Shown here piece after piece: positions 22,256-33,196 of a stretch of 42,572 bases of DNA. Numbering within the stretch: position 1 is the first letter of the stretch; each line of letters begins with the position of its first letter. The notes under the pieces were generated by a model. That model made no database searches, had not been told where the DNA came from, and saw nothing but the letters and a program-made list of their open reading frames with translations. Location: positions 1 through 42,572 of the forward strand of contig FLMG01001180.1 of the NCBI GenBank assembly GCA_900088475.1, in the 5' to 3' direction. The stretch comes from Hyphochytrium catenoides. Lineage: Eukaryota > Sar > Hyphochytriomycetes > Hyphochytriales > Hyphochytriaceae. The position numbers and the translations under genes are program-made.

Positions 22256-25200
22256 CTACATGTCTGGAGAGGGCTTTGAGGTCTTGTTTCCCTTGTCGTA
22301 ACCTCCACGAGAACCTTTGTCAAAGCCTGAATAACCATGGTACTGGTGTGGGAAAGGCTGTGGCGCACCCCAAGAGCCGCCCCAATATCCTTGCTGTTGA
22401 GTGCCATAGCTGCCAGAAGGGAAGCCTGGCGGAGAAGCCTGTGAAGGCAATCCCGATGATAAGTCAGAGCCTGCTGTCCCTGTCCCAGTTGTTCCCGATG
22501 AAGCGGTAGACGATCCACTTTGTCCAGCCTGCCCCTTGCTTCCCCCTTGTTGGGATGGGTGAGGATGCTGGTGCAGATAGCCCATATCGTTGCCGAATCC
22601 TGGTACTCCATACTGGGGCAGTGCTTCGTAGCCAGCCGGGAACGCGCTACCACTATAGCAGCCAGATAGAGTTAAGAGAGAGAGTGGCGGGATAGAGAGA
22701 CGACGAAGAAGACCAAGCGAGGTTCAGCGAGCAGGAAGTTCAGTTAGCCGTGCTTCTACGGCGGATACTACTCTCAAAGCCCATACCTTGGGTTCGAGTA
22801 TGAAGGATCCACATAGCCCATACTACCGCGAGGAGGGTTCTGGTACATTCCACCCCTTGGGTGATTGTACGGTGCAAATCCCTACGGAGAACACAAGGGC
22901 AGCGATCTTCTTTAGATTAATTGGACAATGGATGACGATCTCCCTCAGAACAAAAGTCGCGTAGCCCATAGTTTCCATGTTTCTCGGGAAGATCAAAACG
23001 ACACAAAGAAGACCACATCAACACCGTGACTTACTTGCGGAGTCTGATAGTAGCCATAATTCCCTTGATAGTTGTACCCATAGTTATACATGTTGTATGG
23101 CGCCATGCCAGGGGGTGGCGGTGGAAGATACTGCTGCTGGTAGAGATGAGCCTGACTCGTGCTCGTAGATTGTCCAGAGGAGCTCGTGGAGCTCTGAGAC
23201 GTAATGCTGTCAGCTCCAGCTGTCGAAGATCCTGTTCGGGTACCCTTGCTGTGGGGCTCAGGTTGTGGCGGGTAGGGATGAGGGTAGAGCGCCTGCACAG
23301 CACATGAATCAGTGAGATAAAGATGATGGATACAAGCAAACACAGCACCAAAGAGTAAGTAAGGCAAAGCACCAAGAGCTCTTGCGGAGAAAACCAGTAG
23401 AGGGTCATTCTTGTGATAGTGGCGATCCAGAACCAAGCGGTATATTAATAGCAAGTCCTACATTGTACGGGTACTGCTGGTAGGCAGGGTCCAGTGGCTG
23501 GCGGAACTGCTGATGGTCCTTGTGCCCTCTCTCCTAAGGCCAGAACGATCTAAGCCATTTCTATATAAGAGAATAACGGGTACGGCTGTCCTTACCTTAT
23601 GGTGAGAGGTTCCCTCCTTTCTTCCATCACCTTGATCCAACTTGCTGGCTGCCGGATTCATGCCGAAGCCTGACAATCCTGGAGGTGCATTGGTCGTCTT
23701 CTTTTGTGCAGACTGCTGGAGTGGCCTTGTCACACCGACAGGGGTCGAAAGGGTCTCCTTCTGCATCTGTGAAGCCTGGGACGGTGCCTCCGCCTTGGCA
23801 CTACCCCAGCCGCTAGAGGAAGAGACAACAGGGGCGGCACCCCATGTCCCGGAAGCAGGAAGCGACGGAGACAAGGAAGTATCCTCAAGGCTAAAGCTGC
23901 CAAACTCCAATACTGGTGCCTCCAAGCTCTCTGACGTGCCCAGGCTGTCCCACTTGCCCATCTTCAGGAACTGTTTGGGGCTGTTGGCATGCAGCTGCTG
24001 GCTCTGTGGAGCCTTGGGTGACTCAGGCTTCTGAATAGGGCTGCGATGAGGGCTATTACTTTTGTCCGCTTCCTTCCTGACTGCCTGGACGGCCAGGGGA
24101 GAGGCTGTCTTCGGAGAACTAACCACCTCTGGCTTTGGCGCCCCAACCTTTCTGGGACTTTCCACCTTTACTCCCCAAGAAGTCTGAGCAGAAGGCGCTG
24201 ATGTCAAGGTAGCCTTCTTAGGTGACGCAGGAGCAACCCCCCATCCTGACTGAGCCGCAGATGCAGGTGCTTGGCCCCACCCAGTAGGCTTCGAAACAGT
24301 GTTAGCCTTAGGCGCCTCGCCCCAGCCTGTTGATGCCGTACTTGGCTTCTCTGCTCCCCAACCGGTTGCTTGTGGCACTGGTGAAGGCGTGGTTGCCTTT
24401 TCCTTTGAACCCCAAGCTGACGTTGACGCAGGCGCAGGAGAGGGAGTCGTTTCTTTGGCTGCCCAGGTAGAGCTTCCCCCAAGACTTGAAGGCTGTTCTT
24501 TAGACTCTCCCCAGCCCGGAGGAGGAGGAGGAGTGCTCTTGTCCTTGACGCCCCACGCAGACGCTTGACTTGCCGCGGAAACACTCTTTTCCGTGGTACC
24601 CCAGCCAGAGGGCTGTGGTGCCTTATCTTTAACTGTCCACGCGGAGGGTTGAGCAAGAGGCGTTGACTGTGTGGTTGTTGAAGCTGGAGCCCTATCACTC
24701 CAAGCGCCCTCAGGCGCGTCGTCCTTCTTCACTCCCCACGCATTCGCTGGCTCCACGTGTGCCGTTCTCTTGGGCGAACCGCTCGTTGCCCACCCCGTCG
24801 GCTCTGACTTAACGCCCCAGTCTGCCTTCTTACCAGTCTCCGCAGCTCCCGGACCCCAAGCCGTCCCTGCAGTGTCTCTGTTAGCGACTGGCTCCGCAGG
24901 TTCCACCGTTGCAGGTGACTTCTTAGAAGGAGAACTTGTACCCCAGGTAGCTCCAGCCTTTGCGGGCCAATCAGCAGTTTGGCCCTTGGAGGGGCTCGCA
25001 GGAGCCTTCTGGTTCCATCCAGCTTGCGCCTTCTCACGCTTCGGAGAGCTAGGGTGCTTGATGGCCGCGTCTTCCGATGCATCATTTAGAGTTTCTGAAG
25101 GGGCAGGAACGGGCTTTGACAGATGGGGAGCACCTCTCGCCCATGCGTTCACTACTCTTCTGGGTTGTGTCTCTGCAGCATTAGTAGACGAAGTTGCTGT

Positions 25201-26016
25201 TTCAGCACCTCCATTTTCATCGGAACTCCGACTTGGAATGGTCTCATGGTCCGCGGTAGTCGTAGACCATCCAGACGAGACCGCTGCCTCAGCTTTAGGT
25301 CTTTGCTGAGGAGCTTGACGGCCTGTTGGCCCTATTGAAGTTCCCCTACCAGTGGAATCTAAGTGTGGTGTGCCATTTTCTCTTTGTGTAGGCCTTCCCC
25401 CGCCTCTTCCACCAGCAGGCGGCGCACTGCGACCACGCCCTCTGCCACCGCCAAGACCTCCTGGACCTCCTCTTCCTCTGCCGCCTCCCAATGGCCCCGC
25501 TGGCGCATCCTTCGTCTCCTACTCAGCGGCCATGAAAGAATTATCATCTCAGTACTTTACCAACAGCCAAAGCCGATGCAATAAAGTTTACCTTCTTTTT
25601 CCCTTTTTTCTTGACAACGGGGGCCCAGTCATCTTCTACATTGCCCCTGTGATCTATTCCAGACAAATAAACTCGTCAATCCAGCCTATGCTTTAGCGGT
25701 GCAGGCATGAATGAGTGGTTGTACTAACCTTCCCATAACTCACTGATAGCTCTCTCTATCCTAGCTTTGTCACCTCCAAACTGCTTCACATACCCTTCAA
25801 CAACCCTGGGTGACGTTCCAGATGGACATATTTCAAGATAACCAGCGACCTAGAGACAGAGGCATATGAGCGCGCGTTACCACATCTAATAGATTCAGAA
25901 CTCACCTCCTTCGATAGCTTGCCCGTCGCCCGCTCATCTGGACCGCTTTTATTTATGTCACTTGTGAGTTGCTGCACATGAAGCCCTCGGCGGATGAGCT
26001 CTTGCTGTTCAGACAT
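22256..26016 (-). CDS. GW/WG-repeat, RGG-containing protein with UBA/CUE-like N-terminus
   Basis: A 1012-residue model in eight exons: 26016-25906, 25849-25729, 25653-25592, 25518-23596, 23533-23462, 23292-23035, 22881-22787, 22652-22256; phases and total length agree. Residues 38-80 look like a small helical ubiquitin-binding fold (ending ARIERAISELWED), followed by a basic DDWAPVVKKKGKKK stretch. Residues 106-130 form a GGRGRGG patch. Exon 4 encodes a disordered Ser/Pro/Ala/Lys-rich region with about 23 Trp, most flanked by Gly (GWG, WGVK). The tail is rich in Tyr, Gln, Pro and Gly (NMYNYGYNYQGNYGYY). Parts recall Def1, UBAP2L/Lingerer and GW182, but none fits throughout. GW/WG repeats are the classical Argonaute hook and RGG regions bind RNA, so a role in RNA silencing or mRNP granules is a reasonable inference, not shown. 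Confidence 0.85.
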
Positions 26017-27809
26017 TGTGTTTGATGATGGTACGTGAATCTATATGATATAATTTGCCTCTTTGTGGCAACGATCTACCCGCATCCACAACCTGCAATA
26101 AGTATTTCACTTAGTCCCAGCAGTTAGTGCCTCCGATTCTCCAAGATACTCACCAGAATATAACCCTTACGCGCAGACTGTCCTATGCTCAGAGGTCTTC
26201 GCCCTGACAAGATAACAGGTTAGCTTGAACCAGGAGCCTTGGAAAGGCGGGCTCCGTCCTAACTCTTTCCTTTTCCAGCTCCTTTCGTGTCTCTTGATTG
26301 CACCCTGGCAGCTCAGATGCAAGAAGAAGACTCTATTATTAGCCTGTCCGCAGCTTCAGAGCTGGGCATTGGCGGAGGCGGCAGAGGAGAGGTCAAGCGG
26401 GCGGCTGTGCGTTGGCTTCCCTTGCGCACAATTTCCCATTCAAAGACCATGCCTACATTTAGTAGGAGAAGAATACTGCGCACTCCGTACCACAGTCCAT
26501 GTCTCTACCTTAGGATATCCGCACGTACACAGAATACAAGAAGGGAGGTGGAGGAATGCACGTTAGCGGCCGTTAGGATGGGTAGGTGATCCATGAGTCC
26601 GTGATCTTGCGAATGACCGTGATGGTTCTGATTATAGCAGCTAGATTGCGTACATGCTACAAAGACGTGTTTATTGATCTGCAGATAGCGGAACTTGACT
26701 TTTGCTCACGCTTGATGTTCTCATAATTCCACGTAACTGCGGAGTATTCGCAGTGCTTCACAGTAGTTCCCTCACAACTCTGTTTTTGAGAGCCCACCCA
26801 CCAGAACGTTTGGCCCTCAGGGGTAGAGAGGGTACCGCCCAGCATCCGGGAGAGTCTACATACAGTAGAACGATAGGGAGGAGCCTCTGGTTACCGTGTA
26901 TCTTGGTGTGGTGGGAGAACATCTCCCCCTCATTCCCTCCTTCTGAGCAGAAAGGTTACCCTCTCACACCACTGACGACCGCTGATGAAGTGGAGACTGC
27001 GATGATTTCTTCTCCTGCCTCCTCGATGATCCACAGACAGCCGCCTTATTACTTCCTGTTGAAGCTCCAGCGCAAGAAGGTAGGTGACCGAGTGGGCTGG
27101 GCTTCCGTGTCTCTTCATGGTCGCACTGCATAGTCTCAAAGCTTCTTGTAAGGGGGACAGAGGCAGCAGTCCACCAAGAATCACTCTCTAATAGTCAGAC
27201 GAGTTGGAGGTAAAGCTGCTGAAGAGGAGAATGCTTCAGATGCTGAAGTGGAATAATTGTGACAAGGATGGCCGGGTGTTGCCGTGCAATGTGGTTGGTT
27301 TGTCAGTGCCTTATCTATCTAGGAGAGTGCTGTCAACAAAAGGCACCGGTAATATCTTAATAAGAAGGATGCTATTGAGAAGCTCATGCTATCAGAAAGA
27401 GCGTAAGAAAAACCGATGCAAACAAGAGACGAGAAAAACGAACACGAAGAACAGACGAGTCAGGAAAGAGGTGCCATAAGGACAAGGAAGGCGAGCTGAA
27501 CCCAACTGGTGAAGACAATACGAAGAATGCTAAGAGTTGCAACAATAATTGACAGCTGCGTCTTGTTCCTCGTGGAGCCTCATGAGAGAAGTCCTCCCTA
27601 GTAATACGCCTCTCTCTAGTTTGCATGGGGAGAGGGAGAGTAAAGGGAGATGGCGTCAGCTTCAGATCTTTTTTCATCGTTGTTTGCATGCGGTCAAACG
27701 GCAACAGCGAAGGCTGTAGAAAGTATGAGTCTGAAGACTCTCGATCGAACAAGTCCTAGAGCTTCTTCGTGAGAAAAGCTGGGAATGTTGCTATCAAGAC
27801 TTGCTTGCT
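26017..27809. other. Region without a firmly supported gene
   Basis: The left part should be the promoter and 5' leader of the minus-strand GW gene. A 90-codon plus-strand ATG frame at 26317-26589 is listed separately as doubtful. A 122-codon minus-strand frame at 27384-27752 is low-complexity (Leu, Ser, Phe, Arg) and looks spurious. Nothing else is recognisable. Confidence 0.45.
26317..26589 (+). CDS. Doubtful short ORF, divergent from the GW gene
   Basis: A 90-codon frame starting with an ATG, 300 bp from and divergent to the GW-repeat gene. Its first 30 residues are acidic and then glycine-rich (ELGIGGGGRGEVKR); the rest is Arg/Ser-rich without a motif. The open frame extends upstream past a TTTTCCAG that could be a splice acceptor, so it might be an internal or terminal exon. 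I recognise no family. Chance is quite possible. Confidence 0.2.
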   Translation: MQEEDSIISLSAASELGIGGGGRGEVKRAAVRWLPLRTISHSKTMPTFSRRRILRTPYHSPCLYLRISARTQNTRREVEECTLAAVRMGR

Positions 27810-29206
27810 TTAGTTCCCAGTAGGGCGACGGCCTCCTTTTTTCTTCTTTAAGAAGCGCTCCACTTCTTCCCAAGCTTCACTATCTTGTTCGGGGATGCTC
27901 GTTTCTTCCTTCTCTTTATTCTGATGCTCGTAGTTTGACCACTGCAACTCTCTTTGCCTCTGCCCCATTCTCTGCGAGGACTAGGACCCTCTCCTCTTCG
28001 CAGTTGCGCCAGGTAGATTCTTTCTAATAGATGCTGTATCCTCTAATAGTGCTCCACGTCATGTTAAGTTACGAATGAGGTAGCCACACCCGCGCGGGGG
28101 CACGAGCTGTCCGGCTTACCCTATGGATATACGTTACCATGGGCTGGGATGTCGAGGTTGAGAACTACGTCGACTGAAGGGATGTCAGTCCTCGACTGAA
28201 TAACGACTTCACTAGCAATGAGGATATTATGCTGCTTCGCTTTGCACTTATTTAGTGCGCCAAGCTGCTTGGGTTGCGTCATCTGTCCATGGAGGCAGAT
28301 GGCCCCAAAGCCCAGACAACGCAGCAGAATGGCTATTCTCTGGGAATTGTTGCAGGTAGCACCAAATATGAGTACTGCTTGTCCCTCGAACTCGTTAAAA
28401 ATAGAAGCCAAGTAGCAGCAGTCCTTGTACTTTGGGGCCGGGATAAATATTACTGCTGCACCGAAGCCTCCGGAGATGTGAACTTGTGGCTGATCTCTAC
28501 TTTAACAAGATCGATGAGTGAGTGAGGCTCGTTGGAGCTTTGCCATTGTGGCACTGAAGAGATAGGTATTCAGCTCCTTTGGGACGGATAAACCTTAGAG
28601 TATTGTTTATCTCTTCCAGTCCATACTTAGCATTCGGTCTGCCTCGTCCAGAACAAGGCATTCGATACTTCTTAGGGAGAATCCCTAACAAACGGCGACG
28701 AGGTAATTAACTCATCTTCTGCTGTACTTCTCCAAATCTCTTGGGGCTTGCCTCACCTTTGTTTTCGAGGTGGTCGACCAAACGCCCATGAGTGGCAATG
28801 ACAACTTGAGCTTTTTTGGCGAGGGCGACGGCCTGCTATGCCATCATCATATCTATGCCTCCTACTACGCAGGCACATTTAACCCCAATAACTGCTCCCA
28901 TGCTTCAACTTGCCCAGAGCTCTCTTTCTAAAGTCAAACAATTCTCTCGTCGGGGCAAGCATGACGGCATAAACAGCTGGGGGTTTCTTCAGTATGTTCC
29001 GGGATCAGGATTGCAAAGTCCCCGGGTTTTCCCGATCCAGTTCCGGCAACACGTCCAATGATGTCTCTCTCTTCCACTCCAGCTAGAATGCATTTTGCTG
29101 GATCTTGGTCGGGCGCGCCCACCCAAGGGCTGGTGCTGCCTCACAGGTAGAATCATGACAACCTAAGCTTGGATGTGGCAGGTTCTTCTTCCTTACTGCC
29201 CGTCAT
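27810..29206 (-). pseudogene. Decayed DDX47/RRP3-type DEAD-box RNA helicase
   Basis: Full-length similarity to the nucleolar pre-rRNA-processing helicase DDX47 can be followed in all three minus-strand frames. Visible in order: an N-terminus at 29206, a Q-motif-like GWARPTKIQ, a Walker A changed from GSGKT to GSGKP, APTREL, GGID followed by a stop, a GRLVDHLEN block, an intron with GT and AG ends at 28756-28685, DEADRML at about 28635-28655, SAT, a nearly intact helicase C block (28170-28400), YIHRVSRTARA in another frame, and an acidic/lysine tail ending at 27810. At least three internal stops and several frameshifts separate the pieces. The normally conserved DVASRGLD is changed to EVVIQSRTD. 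The retained intron indicates a duplicated, not retroposed, copy. Sequencing error is unlikely given the catalytic changes. Confidence 0.85.
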
Positions 29207-29268
29207 TGTACACCATTTAAACTTATGACCACGCTACGCACTACAGGTCGGCGAAGTAGGGCGGGTCA

Positions 29269-29646
29269 CTAGTCGATGTCCTCTAGGTCTCTCTCCTGCT
29301 TTGGTAAATGTGGGTACCCCCAACATGCCTCTATTATATCCTGAAAAATGGCGGTAGTGACCTGTGGGAGTAAGGTGTTCGTCTCATGTTCATCGCTACC
29401 GTTCATCGCTACCGATTTGTCGACCATCCTAACTGGTATAAGTTCATAGTAAGGTATCCTTGCTTCCCCGTTCTCTATAACTATCTCTACTCGCCCATGT
29501 ACTTGTTTAATCCTCTTTACTCTACTCAATGAGACGGAGGGACAAAGCATCCTCCTCATATTTTGTAGAGCAACGCACCAGGCTTGCCAAGTGTCCCAAA
29601 CCACCTTCAACGAGGCAGCGTTGCTTGCCAGGAACCATCTGAGCAT
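29269..29646 (-). CDS. Hypothetical protein or exon, unrecognised
   Basis: A 125-codon frame with balanced, protein-like composition, including SRVKRIKQVHGRVEIVIENG and an acidic C-terminal KQERDLEDID just before the stop. The frame stays open upstream of the first ATG (through LKTHATLQ), and CTACAG precedes the ATG, so this may be a terminal exon. It lies between the C53 stop (29852) and the start of the helicase pseudogene (29206), on the same strand. I recognise no family. It could also be a relic of a duplicated segment that includes the pseudogene. Confidence 0.3.
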   Translation of the reverse strand: MLRWFLASNAASLKVVWDTWQAWCVALQNMRRMLCPSVSLSRVKRIKQVHGRVEIVIENGEARIPYYELIPVRMVDKSVAMNGSDEHETNTLLPQVTTAIFQDIIEACWGYPHLPKQERDLEDID

Positions 29647-29851
29647 CTGTAGAGTTGCATGCGTTTTCAGCTCTGTGTCAATGGAGGAGAGACCTCAACC
29701 CCTCCCGAATTGCTGCTTCCGAGCCGGCGCGCTAACACTCGGCTGGGTGAAGCACTGGACGCATGATGTGTCCTATGGCGCTGAACTTTCATGGACACAA
29801 AGCTGCCAGGGAATGAGTTTATGAGCCAAAACGGCATTGTAAGTCTTCCCT

Positions 29852-32800
29852 TCACATGCTGTTTATCTCGCCGACAATGTGAATCTTATGCCCAGGATAA
29901 AGTGCACAGAGAGACTTCTCCATCTGCGACGACGTCGGTGGCAGTAAGAGGAGCCGAGTGAGTCAGAACATGAGTCAAGGGCATTGCAACCATGTACCAC
30001 ATTACCTTCTTCCTTAACGAGAGAGTAGCCTCCTTCATCATCGCCATTTTGGGGAATGTCTGTCAACCGGAAGAACGTAGGCGGGTTAGTTTGGCTCACA
30101 AATATCGGACACGAGTAGCGATGGTGGTGACATACTCTTCCCATCTCTTCCGAGAGCTCTTCACGTTTCTTTTCGAGCTTGGCAATCATGTCCTTGAGCT
30201 TGGCTATGTGGTCAACCCTCTGTTGCAGTGAGTTTACAGTCCGGTCTAGGTACCTGATGTGAGGACACTGTTAAAAACATGTTATCGGTCTGACCCATCA
30301 AGTATGGCTCCCTTAGTCCACAGTCCTCTCTTCCAGTGCAGTACCATTCCTCCCATCTAGACTGAATATTTGGTGGAGGGTCTGTCCAAGGCCTACAAAA
30401 AGAAAAGCTATGCACTTACTTGCCAGAGTGCTGGATCATTACTAAGTGCGTCAGTCTCGGAGATGCCAAGAGACGCAAGGTGTTTTCAACGGCCGTCTTC
30501 AGTCCGGCAACGCTGGTGGCGGTCTGCTGCTGCATGACAGCTAAAAGAGCCACGTGGTAATGATCAATGAGACCACCGATGGCCGAACACATAATCGGTA
30601 AAGCAAGAAGGAGCCGTCGGAGGACTGAGTCACCTGGGATATTCGTGAGGCCAGCAAATCCTTCGTCCGATCGAAGTTCCGCAATCCTCTACGTTCCACC
30701 TGTCAGTCGCATTGTCTCCTACATCTATCGTGAGGTAATGCACCTATCTACTCCACCTGATCTAAAAAAGCTTGTAATTCCAGGAGATCATTCTCAAGTT
30801 TTGTGCGCACATCCTGACTTGAGAGAAGCTTCATACACGTCAGCGCGTCGTCTGTGGTCTCCCTCAATTCGATCTCTGGGTTTCCCTATTGAGTGTCAGC
30901 ATTAGGATCCTACAACTCCACTTAAATTTGACTACAGATGCACCATCCCCATGGTCAAAAAGATAGAACTGCATATGACCCACCTTGTCGTCCCAAGCGA
31001 TACTAGCGCCGTCTCCTTCCCAGCTAATTTCTACTGGCTCGCCTTCCGCTGGATCTACATCCCAGTTGACTCCATCGGTCGCTGAGGTCGAGAGCTCTCC
31101 AGCCAAGGCTGGCGCCTCTCCACTATCCGCTGGTTGCTCTGTGTCCCAGTTTATATCAACTGCCATGAGAAAGAGCGTTAGCCTGAGAAGGCACCAGGGT
31201 GAGATAACAACTTTGGAACGACCGGCAGCAGATGGATCGGTGTCCCAGCAGATAGCTCCGTTGTCCCCGCCCCAGTCCACTCCAGCTTGCTCTTCGGCAT
31301 CGTTTCTATTATCGTCGGGATCAAGGTTGGGAACCTTCACCTCAAGGCTACCCTTGTCAAGATCTAGAAACTGCTTTAAGGTCTCCAAGAGCTAATGAAT
31401 CACAGGGGAGTCGGTTATGAGACGAGGCACGGGGCAGGAAAAGCAGATTCAAACTTCACCGGCTCAATCGCTTTCTGGTTCTTTTGTGATGACTCCTTTT
31501 GTCCTCCTTTGCTCTTTGACTGGCATATGGGATTCATGATAGAGCGTAGAGATGAAAGAAGGAGATCTTCAGTTCGCGGGTTAACAGTGAATACCAGGCG
31601 GGATACTAGCTCTAAGCCTGAGAGACAAAACAAATGCAATCTACGAAGGACCAAGGAGATGGAGCAAAGACAATAGCATGAGGAGTGCCATACCACAGGC
31701 TCAATATCCCTGAGAAATGTCACGAAAGCTTCGTGATACTGAGCTGCATCTCTGACTCCTTCAAGCTTCACTGAGTCGACTATCTCTTCATATGCCGAGG
31801 GTAAATCCGCCGCGGTAGCCAACAGTTCGCGGCGAAAGTTCTTCCCCTTCATAGATGCCCAGATAAAGGGAGCAGCGATGGATCACAGACAAGAATGGTC
31901 GCACTTTAGCTTCAAAGAGATGCTCGACTCTTTCCACATCGCCCTTTGATACCTCTATTTTCAGTTCCTGGCATTGTTGGCTGAGCTTCCGTTCGTAGTC
32001 ACCGATAGTTCGTGTGTAATCCTACCATACAACGACACAAATAAATGAGCGAGGCAAATTAAAGGGGGAAAGAGCCTGGCTCGTCTAAAGCGGCAAAAGC
32101 CTTTTAGACCAAGAAGGAGCAACCAGCTGAGCATGGAGCAGAGCAGTTAATAAGAAACGAAGTCAATGGCATGACGAGATAGGAAGGCGAAGAGTTCAAT
32201 GCCGAAGGAGACTTCCTGCCGAAACACATTATTTGGAGTCCTCACCAATATCTTTCTATTTATCTCGCCTATCTGTTTCTCATTCTGTTGAACAGTACGC
32301 TTCATAGCCGGCCTGTAGACATTTTGCATAGATTGCTCTGTGAGGACTCCTCCTTTGGCCGCGAGAAAATAGCAAACACAGAGAACAATGAAGAATGGGT
32401 ATAGATGAGGAACATCTTCATGAAGGAGAGAGTGCCGTCATGAAGCATAAGAGTGCCTAAGAAACTTGCAATGTCGTTCAGGTGACTGGATGGCTTACAT
32501 TTCGTATGAAGCATTTTGGATGAGGACTCTGGCCGCTTCGCCGAGATACACATTATCCTTCTCATAGGCTTTGATGACAGCAGCCCAAGTTCTCATCACG
32601 GCTGAAGAGTACTATGAACAAGCGAAACAATCAGTTGCTAAGAACCTCGTGTGCAACTCCTCAAAGACCCATTCACCTGCCCAAAGAAAGTCTTCCCTTC
32701 GCCCTCTCCTGAATTCTCCAGCACCTCCATTATGGTTTTACACCTATAGTAATCAATGACTGCGCCAGAGAGAAAGTTGGAAAATGGCTGTGAGAGATAA

Positions 32801-33196
32801 AGACTGGGGAACCAGGGGCTGGAGCCAGACAGGAGAAGCACTAGAAGAACAACAAAAAGATGAGAGTCTTCCCCCCAGTCTTGGATAATCAACTGTTTAG
32901 TAGTAAACGTTGCGAAGGTTCCTCACATGCTCCCTTCACTAGCTCATTGATCTCCACCCTGTCTGGCATCTGCGTAACTCCTTCATTTATCTTCTGACGA
33001 ATATCACGGATCCTCTCGGGCCATTTGGCGGGCAGCTTCTTTCGTTCTACAAGCCAATCTACACTTCCATTGAGTAAGTAGTCCCGCGGCTTGTAAAAGG
33101 AGAGGACATACCTATAAGCTTTGCATAGTTCACGTCTATGGTCACTGCCTCCAGCGGTTTGTTGGGTCCACCGCCGCCCCTAGAAAGGCCATACAT
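29852..33196 (-). CDS. CDK5RAP3: CDK5RAP3 (C53) family protein
   Basis: C53 sits in the UFM1 E3 ligase complex at the ER and acts as an ER-phagy receptor for stalled ribosomes. The start at 33196 gives a Gly-rich leader, then the conserved VTIDVNYAKLIDWLVERKK (split by an intron) and AYEKDNVYLGEAARVL. Central coiled-coil exons include GKNFRRELLATAADLPSAYEE. An acidic disordered region at about 30985-31290 has six Trp motifs: VDWG, ICWD, INWD, VNWD, ISWE and IAWD. The C-terminal helical half runs through HIAKLKDMIAKLEKKREELS and ends in the family tail KIHIVGEINSM. About a dozen introns of 50-110 nt fit GT-AG and phase; the join between 31687 and 31388 is unresolved. Loss of this family from yeasts argues against a yeast-like fungal host. 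Confidence 0.93.

Noticed and set aside
24671-25309. A 212-codon plus-strand ORF antisense to the GW-repeat exon
   Set aside because: It mirrors the Ser/Pro/Ala/Trp-rich codons of the minus-strand gene; its Ala/Val/Ser/Leu composition has no motif, and the sense strand carries an exon chain consistent in phase.
27384-27752. 122-codon minus-strand ORF just beyond the helicase pseudogene
   Set aside because: Leu/Ser/Phe/Arg-rich with no motif; it does not continue the helicase, whose tail ends cleanly at 27810.
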